Source: Acidimicrobiia bacterium UBA5794 (GTDB taxonomy: Bacteria; Actinomycetota; Acidimicrobiia; Spongiisociales; UBA5794). Taken from it: a DNA stretch of 64,000 nt. How positions within the stretch are numbered: the stretch's first letter is position 1; the number at the start of each line of letters is the position of its first letter. The stretch lies in the NCBI GenBank assembly GCA_002418265.1, contig DIDS01000030.1:6115-70114 (forward strand), in the 5' to 3' direction. The position numbers and the translations under genes were made by a program. Positions 37,701 to 45,699 of this stretch are shown piece by piece. The notes under the pieces are model-generated. The model did no database searches and was not told the DNA's origin. It worked only from the letters and a program-made list of their open reading frames with translations.

Positions 37701-38627
37701 GCAAAGCTGATTGCCAATCGCGAGACCTTCGGTCAGCAGAATCGCGACCGCGGATGGCACCCGTATCGCCGTGAACTCGACATGGGGAACGATGCCCACC
37801 TTTTCACGAGAGACCCGAATGGCCTACCGGTATACGAGGGCCGGATGGTCGATTTCTACGACCACCGGGCGAAGGCGTACATTTCGGGCGCTGGCAGAAG
37901 TAGCAAGTGGACACCATCTTTGTCCTCTGACTCACCCGACAAACGTGTGGCCCCGCAGTATTTCCTTCCTGCCCAAGATGTGCCAGCAAAGCTCGAGGAC
38001 TCATGGAAGCGATATCGAATTGGATTCCTCGACGTTGCAAACCCGAAGTCAGATGCGCGGTGCCTCGCGGCCGCGGTAGTCCCTCCCGACACCGTATGCG
38101 GCGACAAGGTCCCGACGATCTCCTTCGAAGATGGTGAGGAGTGGCGATACTGCATCTGGTTAGCAACAGCAAATTCGATTGCCATGGATTACATCGCCAG
38201 AAAACAGATCGTCTTGAAAGTGTCCTTTACAGTGATGGATGGCCTTCCATTCCCCGTCATTAACCCAGACTCCGGCGTAGGGAGAGCCTTGATCGACAAT
38301 GCTCTCCGGCTCACATGCGTGTCCGAAGACATGGACGGTTTCAGGGCACAGGTGATCAAGAGCGCCGACCTTTCACACAACCATGGAACACCGCCGGCAA
38401 TAGAAGAAGCAAGCCGCGCCCAGTTGCGAGCCGAAATCGATGCAATAGTGGCCCGCGAGTGCTTCGATCTGAGCAGAGACGAGTTCGAGCACATCCTCGA
38501 CGACTTCACGAAGCTCCGCGAGCGCGAAGAGAAACCGCCACCAAAGGGTCTCGGCGAATATCGCACGAAACGCCTCGCCCTTGAAGCCTTCGACAAGCTA
38601 TCCCCAGACGGCCCGCGAGGAGAATGA
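34761..38627 (+). CDS. drmMI: N6-adenine DNA methylase, DrmMI/PglX-like
   Basis: A 1288-aa class I N6-adenine methyltransferase. Motif I VDPAAGSGHFLIAAANRIAD is at about residue 489 and motif IV VVLGNPPWDTLSP at about 764. The N-terminal 450 residues are helical and carry KKTTGSYYTP just before the catalytic domain. The C-terminal half resembles the target-recognition part of large type IIG-like enzymes. In DISARM class 1 the DrmMI enzyme marks host DNA so that the helicase complex attacks only unmodified phage DNA. ATGA overlap with drmD supports this. No nuclease motif was seen in it. Confidence 0.87.
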   Translation: MTRNATYHTVRILGGLLPSDLLERIGAQDPDLEGSTPVDYDLAPGERLGEAITRSWNRLRPLWERFSERTEQAGALTGPTRQEWLLPLFQELGFGHLPTASGFEIEGKTYPISHLWESTPIHLVGIGVDLDRRTPGVAGAASASPHGLMQEFLNRSDDHLWGIVANGHQLRLLRDNASLTRTAYVEFDLRETFEGDAYSDFALLWLTCHASRLEGPAGKELLERWREAAATRGIRALDALRNGVESAIETLGSAAVANPDNVNLRQDLDSSTLDAQDLYRQILRVVYRFLFLFVAEGRDLLLDPTTKPATRTRYQRYYSITRLRDLAEATRGGLHSDLWRQHLTVAQALEATGEPELGLLPLGGFLWSSEATAALNNAVIPNEALLSAVRSLTMVRPPGELPQRVDYANLGAEELGSIYEALLEYIPEVNPVAGTFELKATAGNEKKTTGSYYTPTSLISEILNSALDPVLDDAARSDDPEQAILDLKVVDPAAGSGHFLIAAANRIADRLARVRAGDDEPSPDQLRTAIRDVIGRCIYAVDINPMAIELAKVALWIEAMEPGKPLTFIDHHVVCGNGIVGATPAMIIGGIPDGAFLAKPNEGDDRKSCTKHKNRNKEARAGQTSLFTADTQWRPVDRSADAARISSLPSDSLDDIAQKSRSWREFTSSADFIREKLMADAYCAAVTFPRTKDSASWMVAPYDVFYQLRDHPDSEIPDAAIERVHDQASRYRFLHWHLSFPEVFGSSHSGSEDDRCGWAGGFDVVLGNPPWDTLSPDRKEFFKAWLPQIASLSSKDQETAIEDALDASPQLRELWEEHHRDLFATSRFFRRSWRYRMFASGNLGKGDLNIYRAFVEMALTSVRNGGIASQITPSGIYAGANNAAIRKELLDRFRILVLWGFDNSSGVWFPGVGLKAFATYVAERNRPEPTFAAGFGIASIDDLRAAVESPFDYPVKMIRSIDDEALLIPEIRPGIDAHVVAKLIANRETFGQQNRDRGWHPYRRELDMGNDAHLFTRDPNGLPVYEGRMVDFYDHRAKAYISGAGRSSKWTPSLSSDSPDKRVAPQYFLPAQDVPAKLEDSWKRYRIGFLDVANPKSDARCLAAAVVPPDTVCGDKVPTISFEDGEEWRYCIWLATANSIAMDYIARKQIVLKVSFTVMDGLPFPVINPDSGVGRALIDNALRLTCVSEDMDGFRAQVIKSADLSHNHGTPPAIEEASRAQLRAEIDAIVARECFDLSRDEFEHILDDFTKLREREEKPPPKGLGEYRTKRLALEAFDKLSPDGPRGE

Positions 38628-38628
38628 C

Positions 38629-39672
38629 ATGGTTGCCAGACCAATCGATGCCGCCGAGGGATACCGATTGTTTCAGCAGGCACATGGGGCTGTTTCACTC
38701 GATGAGATCAACGAGTATCTTCGCGGTCTCGGCCTGCTCGAGGTCTCACCGCGGATGCTCGTGCACTACGAACGTCTATATCGGCACGGCTACAGCTCGT
38801 ACATTCCGATCAACCGGCTGGATATCGCGCTTGCCGGAGAGGACGCGTGGTCCGCTGAACTTCAGGCACGCTACCCCGAAATCGCTCAGCCAACAGATGG
38901 TGAAGCCATTTGGGATAGTCGCGTCCGTGCGGTCAAGGTCCTTTCTCTAGGGGTCTCGACTGCCACAGTCACGGGAGACCAAATACCACAAGCAGGTGCT
39001 CCCATCGTGCTTCGACTGCTCACCACTGGTATCGAGAGGAACGGCACAGTCAGTCGTTCGGACCGAAACAGCGGTCGTTTCCATATCGCGTTCGATCCAT
39101 ACACGAGTGTGCCCCTGGCACCAGCAGACTCCCCGATTACAGGTTCTCTGCGCGTTGAACTTCTGGAAAGCGCTGAGAACCTCGTGGCCATTGGCGACAT
39201 CATCCTCAATCTCGACAGATTCCTAGTGCGAGCGGATCCTTCCCAGACTTCCCTAACGCGGGTCCGCAGCCTCGCCATGAGATCCCCAATCGAGATCCTG
39301 ATCATCGGCGGCCTACTCCTCGAGGGTGCCCTCAGGATGGCTGAGAAGGTTATCCGAATGCGGAAGGACTGGCACGAGGGTACGAAAGCTGCCTATGAGT
39401 CTCAAGGAATCCGGCTGGACAACGAGGAGCGCACAGCCAACGCCCAGATGGAGACCGATGCAAAGCTGAAGAAGGCACTCCAGCGGGAGGTCGGCGCGTC
39501 CAATGCTCCGCTTCTTGAGTCCCTACAGCAGCCCCACCTGCCACTGGGCGACCCCGGGAGTCCCGACCGCCAGCAACTCTCAGACGCTGCGCAGGCCGCT
39601 GTCGATCTTCCCTGGAATGCAGAAATCGGACCAATAGCTGACCGAAAACCAACGGACGAAAGCCCAACGTAG
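38629..39672 (+). CDS. unknown protein appended to the DISARM-like operon
   Basis: A 347-aa protein starting 1 bp after the methylase stop with a GCGAGGAGA site, so it belongs to the operon. Residues 1-70 look like a winged or HTH-type helical domain (SLDEINEYLRGLGLLEVSPRM). The middle (about 105-200) is predicted beta-rich. A hydrophobic helix (SPIEILIIGGLLLEGAL, about 225) is followed by a long charged, coiled-coil-like stretch, which suggests membrane association or oligomerisation. No known DISARM subunit was recognised. It could be a regulator or an effector. Confidence 0.7.
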   Translation: MVARPIDAAEGYRLFQQAHGAVSLDEINEYLRGLGLLEVSPRMLVHYERLYRHGYSSYIPINRLDIALAGEDAWSAELQARYPEIAQPTDGEAIWDSRVRAVKVLSLGVSTATVTGDQIPQAGAPIVLRLLTTGIERNGTVSRSDRNSGRFHIAFDPYTSVPLAPADSPITGSLRVELLESAENLVAIGDIILNLDRFLVRADPSQTSLTRVRSLAMRSPIEILIIGGLLLEGALRMAEKVIRMRKDWHEGTKAAYESQGIRLDNEERTANAQMETDAKLKKALQREVGASNAPLLESLQQPHLPLGDPGSPDRQQLSDAAQAAVDLPWNAEIGPIADRKPTDESPT

Positions 39673-39817
39673 TCGCCTTCCAAGCCTCTGCAATCTCGAG
39701 CGGTGGCCAGCATCAACGGTATCGCTTTTCCGGTCGGCTCGGTGGGGTGGCATACGTACTTCTTCGACTGCGACACTTCGATCCGGACCGAGGCTCCCGA
39801 GGGAACGTGCTGCCCGG

Positions 39818-41029
39818 TCAGGCTATCGCTCGCGGCGCCCATTCAACCTCCGTCCTCGAAAGCGGAACAAGGGTGCCCAGCGCAAGGTCGTGGAGTCGCT
39901 GCGAGATCTCGGTTGGTGGACCTCCAAGATTGAGTGGCAAGATAACCAGTCGTTGCTCGGACCAGGTCTCGATCCGAACTACGGGATCATCCTGACTGGT
40001 CGCCCCGTACAAGAGCACACCGTTGCGAAGGCCGATGGCATCGCAGTACGCCAACAGTTGGTAGTAATCGGAGTTCTGCCCGAAGCCGTCCTCGGTGAGT
40101 TTGTATTTCACGTCCGCAACCAGGATCGGCTCGCCCCGCCGATAGAAGACGAGATCGGGGTACATCGTCACTTTGTGTGCGGTGTCGAGATAGGTCTTCA
40201 CCTGGTCGTGGACTTCCAGCTTGCCGGCCAGGTGCCGACGAAGCTGGATCGTCACGAAACGTTCAAAGAGATGGTTCATGTTGATGAGGAAGGTCGACGC
40301 CTCCAATCTTCCTGTCCGATCCTTGATGCCGCCCGAGCGCAGGATCACTTGGGCCATCCGCAGCGAAGGCTCGTAGTAGCGGTTGAGCCTGGTCAGGGTG
40401 ATTGGTGAAATCGCTCGCGGATCTACGGCGTCCGCCCCGGCGAGGAGGTCTACGGTCCGCCGAAGATTGCGGCGAACCGCCGGGGCAATATCTGGGAAGG
40501 TGGCAAGGACGACAGCAGCTGCACGAAGCATCCGATTCTCGGGGATGTCGATCGATAGTTCGTCGAACTGACATGCGATCGGAGCCGGCATACCCCCAGC
40601 GTGAAGCATCGCCGGGATGTCAATTCGACCGCGAAGCGCGACCAGAGTCTCGTTGTGCTCCTTGTAGGCCTTGAGTACACCACGACGCAAAGTATGCGCA
40701 ACCAGCCTCTCGTAGAACGCCGCGAGGGCCGGGAGTAGCTCAGCCTCCTCGAAGCCGACCAATGAGGTACCGAAATCGACGTCGGCCTCCCGAGCCGACA
40801 GCATGTAGAAGAGATTCTCAAGTGGAATCTTCGGTCGAATCATGATCGCCAGATCGCCGATCCGGACGGCTCCTACGTACGAGGTCGCCTTCAGGTTCCA
40901 CGTGTCTCGCCGCTGTCCTGGAAATATCTCGATCGCGTTTCCGGCTGCTCTCCGGAGTGCATCGACCTGATCGAAAGAAAGCTCGACGTCTTGCGCCTCA
41001 CTCCACTCCTGGAGTTGGATTGTCGTCAC
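39818..41029 (-). CDS. mcrC: McrC-type nuclease subunit of a McrBC restriction system
   Basis: 403 aa. GTG 41029 is chosen because GGAGG precedes it and the frame further upstream only shadows mcrB. The N-terminal half carries typical McrC features: YVGAVRIGDLAIMIRPKIP and LFYMLSAREADVDF. The C-terminal half has a PD-(D/E)XK nuclease site, PDLVFYRRGEPILVADVKYK (about 287-306), with Pro-Asp, Asp and Lys all present. McrC binds the McrB ring, stimulates its GTPase and cleaves DNA carrying modified cytosines. It ends 146 bp from the convergent DISARM-like operon. Confidence 0.9.
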   Translation of the reverse strand: MTTIQLQEWSEAQDVELSFDQVDALRRAAGNAIEIFPGQRRDTWNLKATSYVGAVRIGDLAIMIRPKIPLENLFYMLSAREADVDFGTSLVGFEEAELLPALAAFYERLVAHTLRRGVLKAYKEHNETLVALRGRIDIPAMLHAGGMPAPIACQFDELSIDIPENRMLRAAAVVLATFPDIAPAVRRNLRRTVDLLAGADAVDPRAISPITLTRLNRYYEPSLRMAQVILRSGGIKDRTGRLEASTFLINMNHLFERFVTIQLRRHLAGKLEVHDQVKTYLDTAHKVTMYPDLVFYRRGEPILVADVKYKLTEDGFGQNSDYYQLLAYCDAIGLRNGVLLYGATSQDDPVVRIETWSEQRLVILPLNLGGPPTEISQRLHDLALGTLVPLSRTEVEWAPRAIA

Positions 41030-41129
41030 CGTCGCCCTCCGTCTCGTCCATTGGAGCGACTTGAGCCTTGTAGCGCTTGAGGGCCGTGCCGAATCGGTAC
41101 CGGTTCGTCCCGATCTCATCGCCATAGAG

Positions 41130-42320
41130 CTATTCCTCGATGTACGGGAACACGGAGTACGTCCAGATCTGCTCGAGGATCTCGTCAGTGAGACCCTCTC
41201 GCATGAAGTGGCTCGGTCCAATCTGCAAGTGAGGGCCACCAAGGTGTTCTCGAAGTTCTGCGTTGACCATATCGAGCAGATCTGCGATCCACTCGGGCTC
41301 CCGATTGGCAGCAAGCCATCGACGGAGGAGCTCTTCCATGGGTCCCTGGTCAGGGAAGAAGCCAACGAAGTGAAATCGGCGACGCATGGCAGCATCGACG
41401 AGAGAGATGGATCGATCGGCGGTGTTCATGGTGCCGACGATCCACAAGTTCTTGGGCAACTCGAAAGGTTCGTCTGGCCGGTACAACGACCTGATGGTCT
41501 CTTCCCGATACTCGAGGAGGAACAACAGCTCGCCAAAGACCTTGGGAAGGTTCGCCCGGTTGATCTCGTCAATCACCAACACGTGCTGCTTCGACGGGTT
41601 GTCGCGTGCACGATCGGCGATCAATGCCAAGGGACCCTTGACCAGGCGGTAGGTGAGTTGCCCACGCACATCAGTTTCTGGGCGAAAGCCCTCGAAGAAG
41701 TCCTCGTACGAGGTGGACGGGTGGAACTGAACGAGCATCCGCTGGGCGGGGTCGGGTGCAATCGCTTTGGCAAGCTCTCTGGCGACGTATGTTTTTCCAG
41801 TGCCCGGTGGACCGTAGAAGATCATTTGGCCTTTGTCCTCGAGAAGTCCTACGAACTCCTCGAGTACCGCACGGTCGACGAATACTTTGTCGGCCAGGTT
41901 GCCGATGTGGTCGATCTCATCCGCAGACTCGATCTCCCCGTCCCCGCGCTCGGAAAACCAATACAAGAATCGAGCCATCCCATAGGTATCGTCACCAAAG
42001 AATGGGCTGAGACGATCGCCAAGAAGCTCGTTGGATCGCACCAGCCGTCCACCCGTATCGACGCTATCGAGACCATCCTCATGCAGATCGAGAAGTTTGA
42101 GCATCCGTCCCTTGCCTTTTGGCCCCCGGTAGACACAAACGGGAACGACCTCGGATGGGTACTCAATTGCGAGCAGCTTTGTGATCACGGCCTCGCCAAA
42201 ACCCTTCACACCACGTTCGGACTCGTCTAACAGCGCGTTCACACGATCCTCCAGCGGATCACTGCCACGAAGGAGATACTCGAGATTGTTGGCGAACGTA
42301 TCGAGTTCCTCAGGGCTCAT
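41130..42320 (-). CDS. mcrB: McrB-type AAA+ GTPase motor (C-terminus cut by in-frame TAG)
   Basis: 396 aa. Walker A is YGPPGTGKTYVARELA (about 168), Walker B is VLVIDEINRANLPKVFGEL, and the McrB signature is VGTMNTADRSISLVDAAMRR (about 293). It is the GTP-driven ring that translocates DNA for McrC. The frame stops at TAG 41130-41132 after FPYIEE, yet the same frame continues 43 sense codons (TNRYRFGTALKRYKAQ and so on) to a TGA at 40998-41000 that overlaps mcrC. The true C-terminus is probably truncated by a nonsense change or read through. The start overlaps the upstream gene by 11 bp. Confidence 0.9.
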   Translation of the reverse strand: MSPEELDTFANNLEYLLRGSDPLEDRVNALLDESERGVKGFGEAVITKLLAIEYPSEVVPVCVYRGPKGKGRMLKLLDLHEDGLDSVDTGGRLVRSNELLGDRLSPFFGDDTYGMARFLYWFSERGDGEIESADEIDHIGNLADKVFVDRAVLEEFVGLLEDKGQMIFYGPPGTGKTYVARELAKAIAPDPAQRMLVQFHPSTSYEDFFEGFRPETDVRGQLTYRLVKGPLALIADRARDNPSKQHVLVIDEINRANLPKVFGELLFLLEYREETIRSLYRPDEPFELPKNLWIVGTMNTADRSISLVDAAMRRRFHFVGFFPDQGPMEELLRRWLAANREPEWIADLLDMVNAELREHLGGPHLQIGPSHFMREGLTDEILEQIWTYSVFPYIEE

Positions 42321-43695
42321 CTGTCCAAGTGAGATATTCAGATGTGACTGGGGCCAGGGTGGGCGTATCGACCGGTGTTATAGATCCGGCGAAACTCCGG
42401 AAAATCGAATCCGAGGAGCCCATTCCCGATATCACGGTCGCCATCTGGGCGCGTTCCGCCTTGTTGTTGGTGTCCGCATCTGTCGGATAACCAGTCTGTT
42501 CGCGGAACTCCGCTACTGCATCGTGGAGTGGATCGTCGGCTACATCAGCGGTGCTCGGTGCTTCACCTGAGGCGACCACCATGGCATCAAATATTGCCTG
42601 TAACTTGGCAACTGTCCCCAACACCTGATCACCCACATCGGGACCGGTGAGACCGCCCGGGAACCACTCACCGACATACAGTTCACCTTTCGGAAGCTCG
42701 TTGCCTACAGGTCGGAGTCGGTCGCCTTCCTTGTGCATATGTACCTCGAAGAACTGCACATCGTCGGGTAAGCCAATCTGCTGGACTGCCACTGCCATTT
42801 CGGCGTAGTCGGCGTACTTGCGCTGAGAGCCGAAGTGCGCTCCGATCGCCAAACCCTTTGGCGTTGCCCAGACGCGGATGGAAGGCATCACCATGTTCTT
42901 TTCGATCGTGTAGATCGCGTAGGCGTCTGCTCGAAATGGTTGATCATCGTTATAGCCCACGCGTGGATCTGTCTTCGAGGTCATGAGATCTCGAACTAGC
43001 AGAGCAGCGACCTCATCCTTGAGGCCACGCGCGAGCATGTCCATTTCACCGAGCGCCGCGTGGATGTTTCGTCCCGCTTGATTTCGCACTTCGTCGGACG
43101 GGTACCCGCCCGCCTCGTGCCAACTCATGAGGTGACGGCTGTTCTCCTGAAGACGCCCATACAAGCCCGGACTTAATGATCGAGAGCCTCTGTCGTTGAG
43201 ATTGGCAAGTGCGTGAACCGTCTCGACCGCAGGAAGGCTGGATGCCAAAATGAGAGTTCGATACTGGAGATACCGATCATCCGGCTCCAAGTATCGCGGA
43301 AGGAGACGAAGCACCTGCAAAACCGGTTCTGCACTTGCTGACAGCCACGGCCACTCCAGCGGGTCCTGCAGACACCAGACCATCGACGTCGCCAGCGGGG
43401 AGAAGCCAGACCCTGGGAACATCTTCTCTGTTTCCTCAGCGAGGTCCACCAGGGACAGGATCTTGATCCTGGCGTCTTGCTCCGAGCCGGGAACCGTGAA
43501 GGCCTCAGCGACGATCAATGCTGCTTCGGGACCTGCAGCCCGATTTGCCAATGTGCCTAAGAACGTCCGATGTGCCCCCTTCTTGAACCACGACGGCATC
43601 TTGGGGAGTTGCATGAGTGAGTCGGCGAAGGACCTCAGGTCTAGATCGACTCGAAGGCGGTCGATGGCATCGACGACTGCTTGTCGGTTCTCCAA
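42310..43695 (-). CDS. McrB-associated middle protein
   Basis: 461 aa. TTG 43695 is the only start codon available after an upstream stop. The N-terminal two thirds is helical without a known fold. Residues of about 270-400 (YAIYTIEKNM, IRVWATPKGLAIGAHFGSQ) read like the substrate or DNA-recognition region found ahead of the AAA+ motor in longer McrB-like proteins. It overlaps the motor gene by 11 bp in a different frame. So either McrB is split into separate coupled subunits here, or a frameshift separates parts of one protein. I cannot tell which. Confidence 0.72.
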   Translation of the reverse strand: MENRQAVVDAIDRLRVDLDLRSFADSLMQLPKMPSWFKKGAHRTFLGTLANRAAGPEAALIVAEAFTVPGSEQDARIKILSLVDLAEETEKMFPGSGFSPLATSMVWCLQDPLEWPWLSASAEPVLQVLRLLPRYLEPDDRYLQYRTLILASSLPAVETVHALANLNDRGSRSLSPGLYGRLQENSRHLMSWHEAGGYPSDEVRNQAGRNIHAALGEMDMLARGLKDEVAALLVRDLMTSKTDPRVGYNDDQPFRADAYAIYTIEKNMVMPSIRVWATPKGLAIGAHFGSQRKYADYAEMAVAVQQIGLPDDVQFFEVHMHKEGDRLRPVGNELPKGELYVGEWFPGGLTGPDVGDQVLGTVAKLQAIFDAMVVASGEAPSTADVADDPLHDAVAEFREQTGYPTDADTNNKAERAQMATVISGMGSSDSIFRSFAGSITPVDTPTLAPVTSEYLTWTDEP

Positions 43696-43758
43696 CCACG
43701 CCTCAGGAGACGCGAATGGGTCTTCGCCTCCCGAGCCCCGCCAATCATCAACGAGAGT

Positions 43759-44085
43759 TTAAAGTGTCGACGCTATGTGTTGTGTGTCAGTCGTCATGCC
43801 GTCCGATCCTTGGCCTCCGTCCTTCGGCACAATCGTAAACCCAAGGTCACGCAGGACCGGGTTGGCGCTTCCCGGTGCGTCCCCACCATTGAAATCATCG
43901 TTCCGGAGAACGCTCCCATGCACGCGTCGCGCGGCGAGTCCGACAACTGCCTTCGGTGGATAGCGTCGATCCTTATGTACGAGGTCGTACTTCGTCGAGT
44001 CCCCAAACGAATGCTCAATGCCGCCATCGAGATCCTCAAGTGCCGCGAGGACGTCCTCCCTGATGATACCGGATGGGATGGTCAT
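43759..44085 (-). CDS. stand-alone ScoMcrA-head-like DNA-binding domain
   Basis: A 108-aa protein. Its core HSFGDSTKYDLVHKDRRYPP, then KAVVGLAARRV and DDFNGGDAPGSANPVLRDLG, matches the small N-terminal domain found in many actinobacterial ScoMcrA-type HNH and McrB-like restriction proteins, where it binds DNA. Here it is alone and encoded just upstream of the McrB-associated genes in the same direction. It may serve as a separate recognition subunit for modified DNA. The last 20 residues look like an unstructured tail. Confidence 0.7.
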   Translation of the reverse strand: MTIPSGIIREDVLAALEDLDGGIEHSFGDSTKYDLVHKDRRYPPKAVVGLAARRVHGSVLRNDDFNGGDAPGSANPVLRDLGFTIVPKDGGQGSDGMTTDTQHIASTL

Positions 44086-44247
44086 GGCCTACATGATGGC
44101 TGATATCAGCGGAGATGTCGTGCATCGTGCAGAACACCTGGTGTTGGCTTGTGCCCGGCCAGCCCTACTCGAATCGAGAGCGGCATACGCAAGGCTCAGC
44201 GATCATTCGGCCTGAGGAATCGACAGAGAGCCGCCAGCATTGCGCGT

Positions 44248-45699
44248 TCATGAGCGAAACCTCACACAGCGGGGTTCGTAGGGACAGGTCGTGCACCACT
44301 CGCCGACCGAATACTGGGGTTCAGCCGCGTCGAGTGGATGCCACTCAACGAGCGGCGAGAGAAGCGACGCAACCAGCTGCTCGGCCTCCTCCAAGGCATC
44401 CCCGTCGTAGACCACCCGCAGACACTGGGGATCACCCGGCCCGCCTAGCGAATGTTGGTGAACGGCAACGGTCTCGACACCGAGAAGGCGAGCGACGGAG
44501 ATCGCGTACAAGGCCGTCTCTCGTTCGTCGATACGATCGGAAGTCCTCCCCGTTCGATGCTCGATGACAGCGGGAGTACCGTCTGATTCTCGTCCTACGG
44601 CATCGGTCCGGGCGATAACGGTCACAGCTACGGGAGCCCCGTCACTGACGTTGCCATCAGGGTCGGCATCGAGTCCGTTCAACACGAATGTCGCCCCGAC
44701 CTGGTACTCAGTTCGCCGATACTCGACCGAAACGTGATCCTGCTCGATCTGCTTGTGTCGGTCGTAGAGCGCAGTCAGGACCTGTCGATCGTCCGGGGAA
44801 ACACCTTCGAGCTCCATCGCGAACGCCGCATTCTGATCGTCGGCGAGCAACACGGCCGCGACTACCTCGTGGAACAAAAGACCGCCTGCTGCGGCAGGGC
44901 TGACCACATCGTCGATGTCCTTGGGTATGACATGCAACGCCTTCCACGCAAGGCGACGATGGCACTGCTCAAGGCGGAGGACGTCTGACTTGGAAACTCG
45001 GATCGTGCGTTGACGTGTGCCGACCCGATAGCCGGTAGGCGCGGGGTATTGGCCGCACAGAGCAATCCGGTCGCAGCGATAACACTGCCACCCCGGCTTC
45101 CGGACCTTCATGTTCCGGTATCGCGCTGCTATCTCGTACAGACGCTCAAGATCTACATCTCGCTCGTCGGGCGAAAGCTCGATCGGTTCGATCGTGCCAT
45201 CTCGAAGCATGAGATCGGCAAACCGTGCACTGGAATCGCTGCCACCGAGCAAGATCGCAGCTTCGGCATTCGAGGTTCCCTGCCTGCCCGTCTTGATCTT
45301 GAATCGCTCGATTCTTCCCGAATCGTGTGGATCGGTGACGACAAGCTGAATGTAGGAAGCGAGCTCCACGTTGAGTTCGGGATGGTCGATGAGAACGAGG
45401 TTGTCGTCCGGATCGAATTGCACCTCAGCGTCAGAGGCCCCCAGCACGACGACCCCGTTGTTTACAAGGTCCGTCACCAACTCCCGTTGCACCGGATCGA
45501 GCCATGCGGCATTCTCATTCACGGCTCGACCCACATCGCCGCCATTGGAGAGCGCAGCCTCGAGCGCGTATCGTACAGCCAACCATCTGTCCAGAGCAGC
45601 ACGAGGAAGCCTTGAAACCGGACCCACGCTTGCCGGACATTCATTGATCGCTTCGAGTTCGTCTGCCTTCAACCGCAGCGGGGGATCAGAGTGATACAT
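44248..45699 (-). CDS. duplicated RecB/Cas4-like PD-(D/E)XK protein with two Cys clusters
   Basis: 483 aa with two similar halves. Each has a KTGR-like nuclease motif followed by a four-cysteine iron-sulphur-type cluster. The first half has FKIKTGRQGTS, then CYRCDRIALCGQ (about 205-220). The second has a VIEHRTGRTS motif (about 395), then CTTCPYEPRC near the end. In active RecB/Cas4 nucleases the second motif reads D-Y-K-T-G-R; here it is E-H-R, so that site is probably dead, and the first lacks clear upstream acidic ligands. It may be a structural or single-strand-binding subunit. The start overlaps the upstream 831-aa gene by 31 bp. Confidence 0.7.
   Translation of the reverse strand: MYHSDPPLRLKADELEAINECPASVGPVSRLPRAALDRWLAVRYALEAALSNGGDVGRAVNENAAWLDPVQRELVTDLVNNGVVVLGASDAEVQFDPDDNLVLIDHPELNVELASYIQLVVTDPHDSGRIERFKIKTGRQGTSNAEAAILLGGSDSSARFADLMLRDGTIEPIELSPDERDVDLERLYEIAARYRNMKVRKPGWQCYRCDRIALCGQYPAPTGYRVGTRQRTIRVSKSDVLRLEQCHRRLAWKALHVIPKDIDDVVSPAAAGGLLFHEVVAAVLLADDQNAAFAMELEGVSPDDRQVLTALYDRHKQIEQDHVSVEYRRTEYQVGATFVLNGLDADPDGNVSDGAPVAVTVIARTDAVGRESDGTPAVIEHRTGRTSDRIDERETALYAISVARLLGVETVAVHQHSLGGPGDPQCLRVVYDGDALEEAEQLVASLLSPLVEWHPLDAAEPQYSVGEWCTTCPYEPRCVRFRS

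Noticed and set aside
39703..39933. 76-codon plus-strand frame between the two convergent defence sets
   Set aside because: Half of it is antisense to mcrC and it has no ribosome site; the free part is only about 115 bp.
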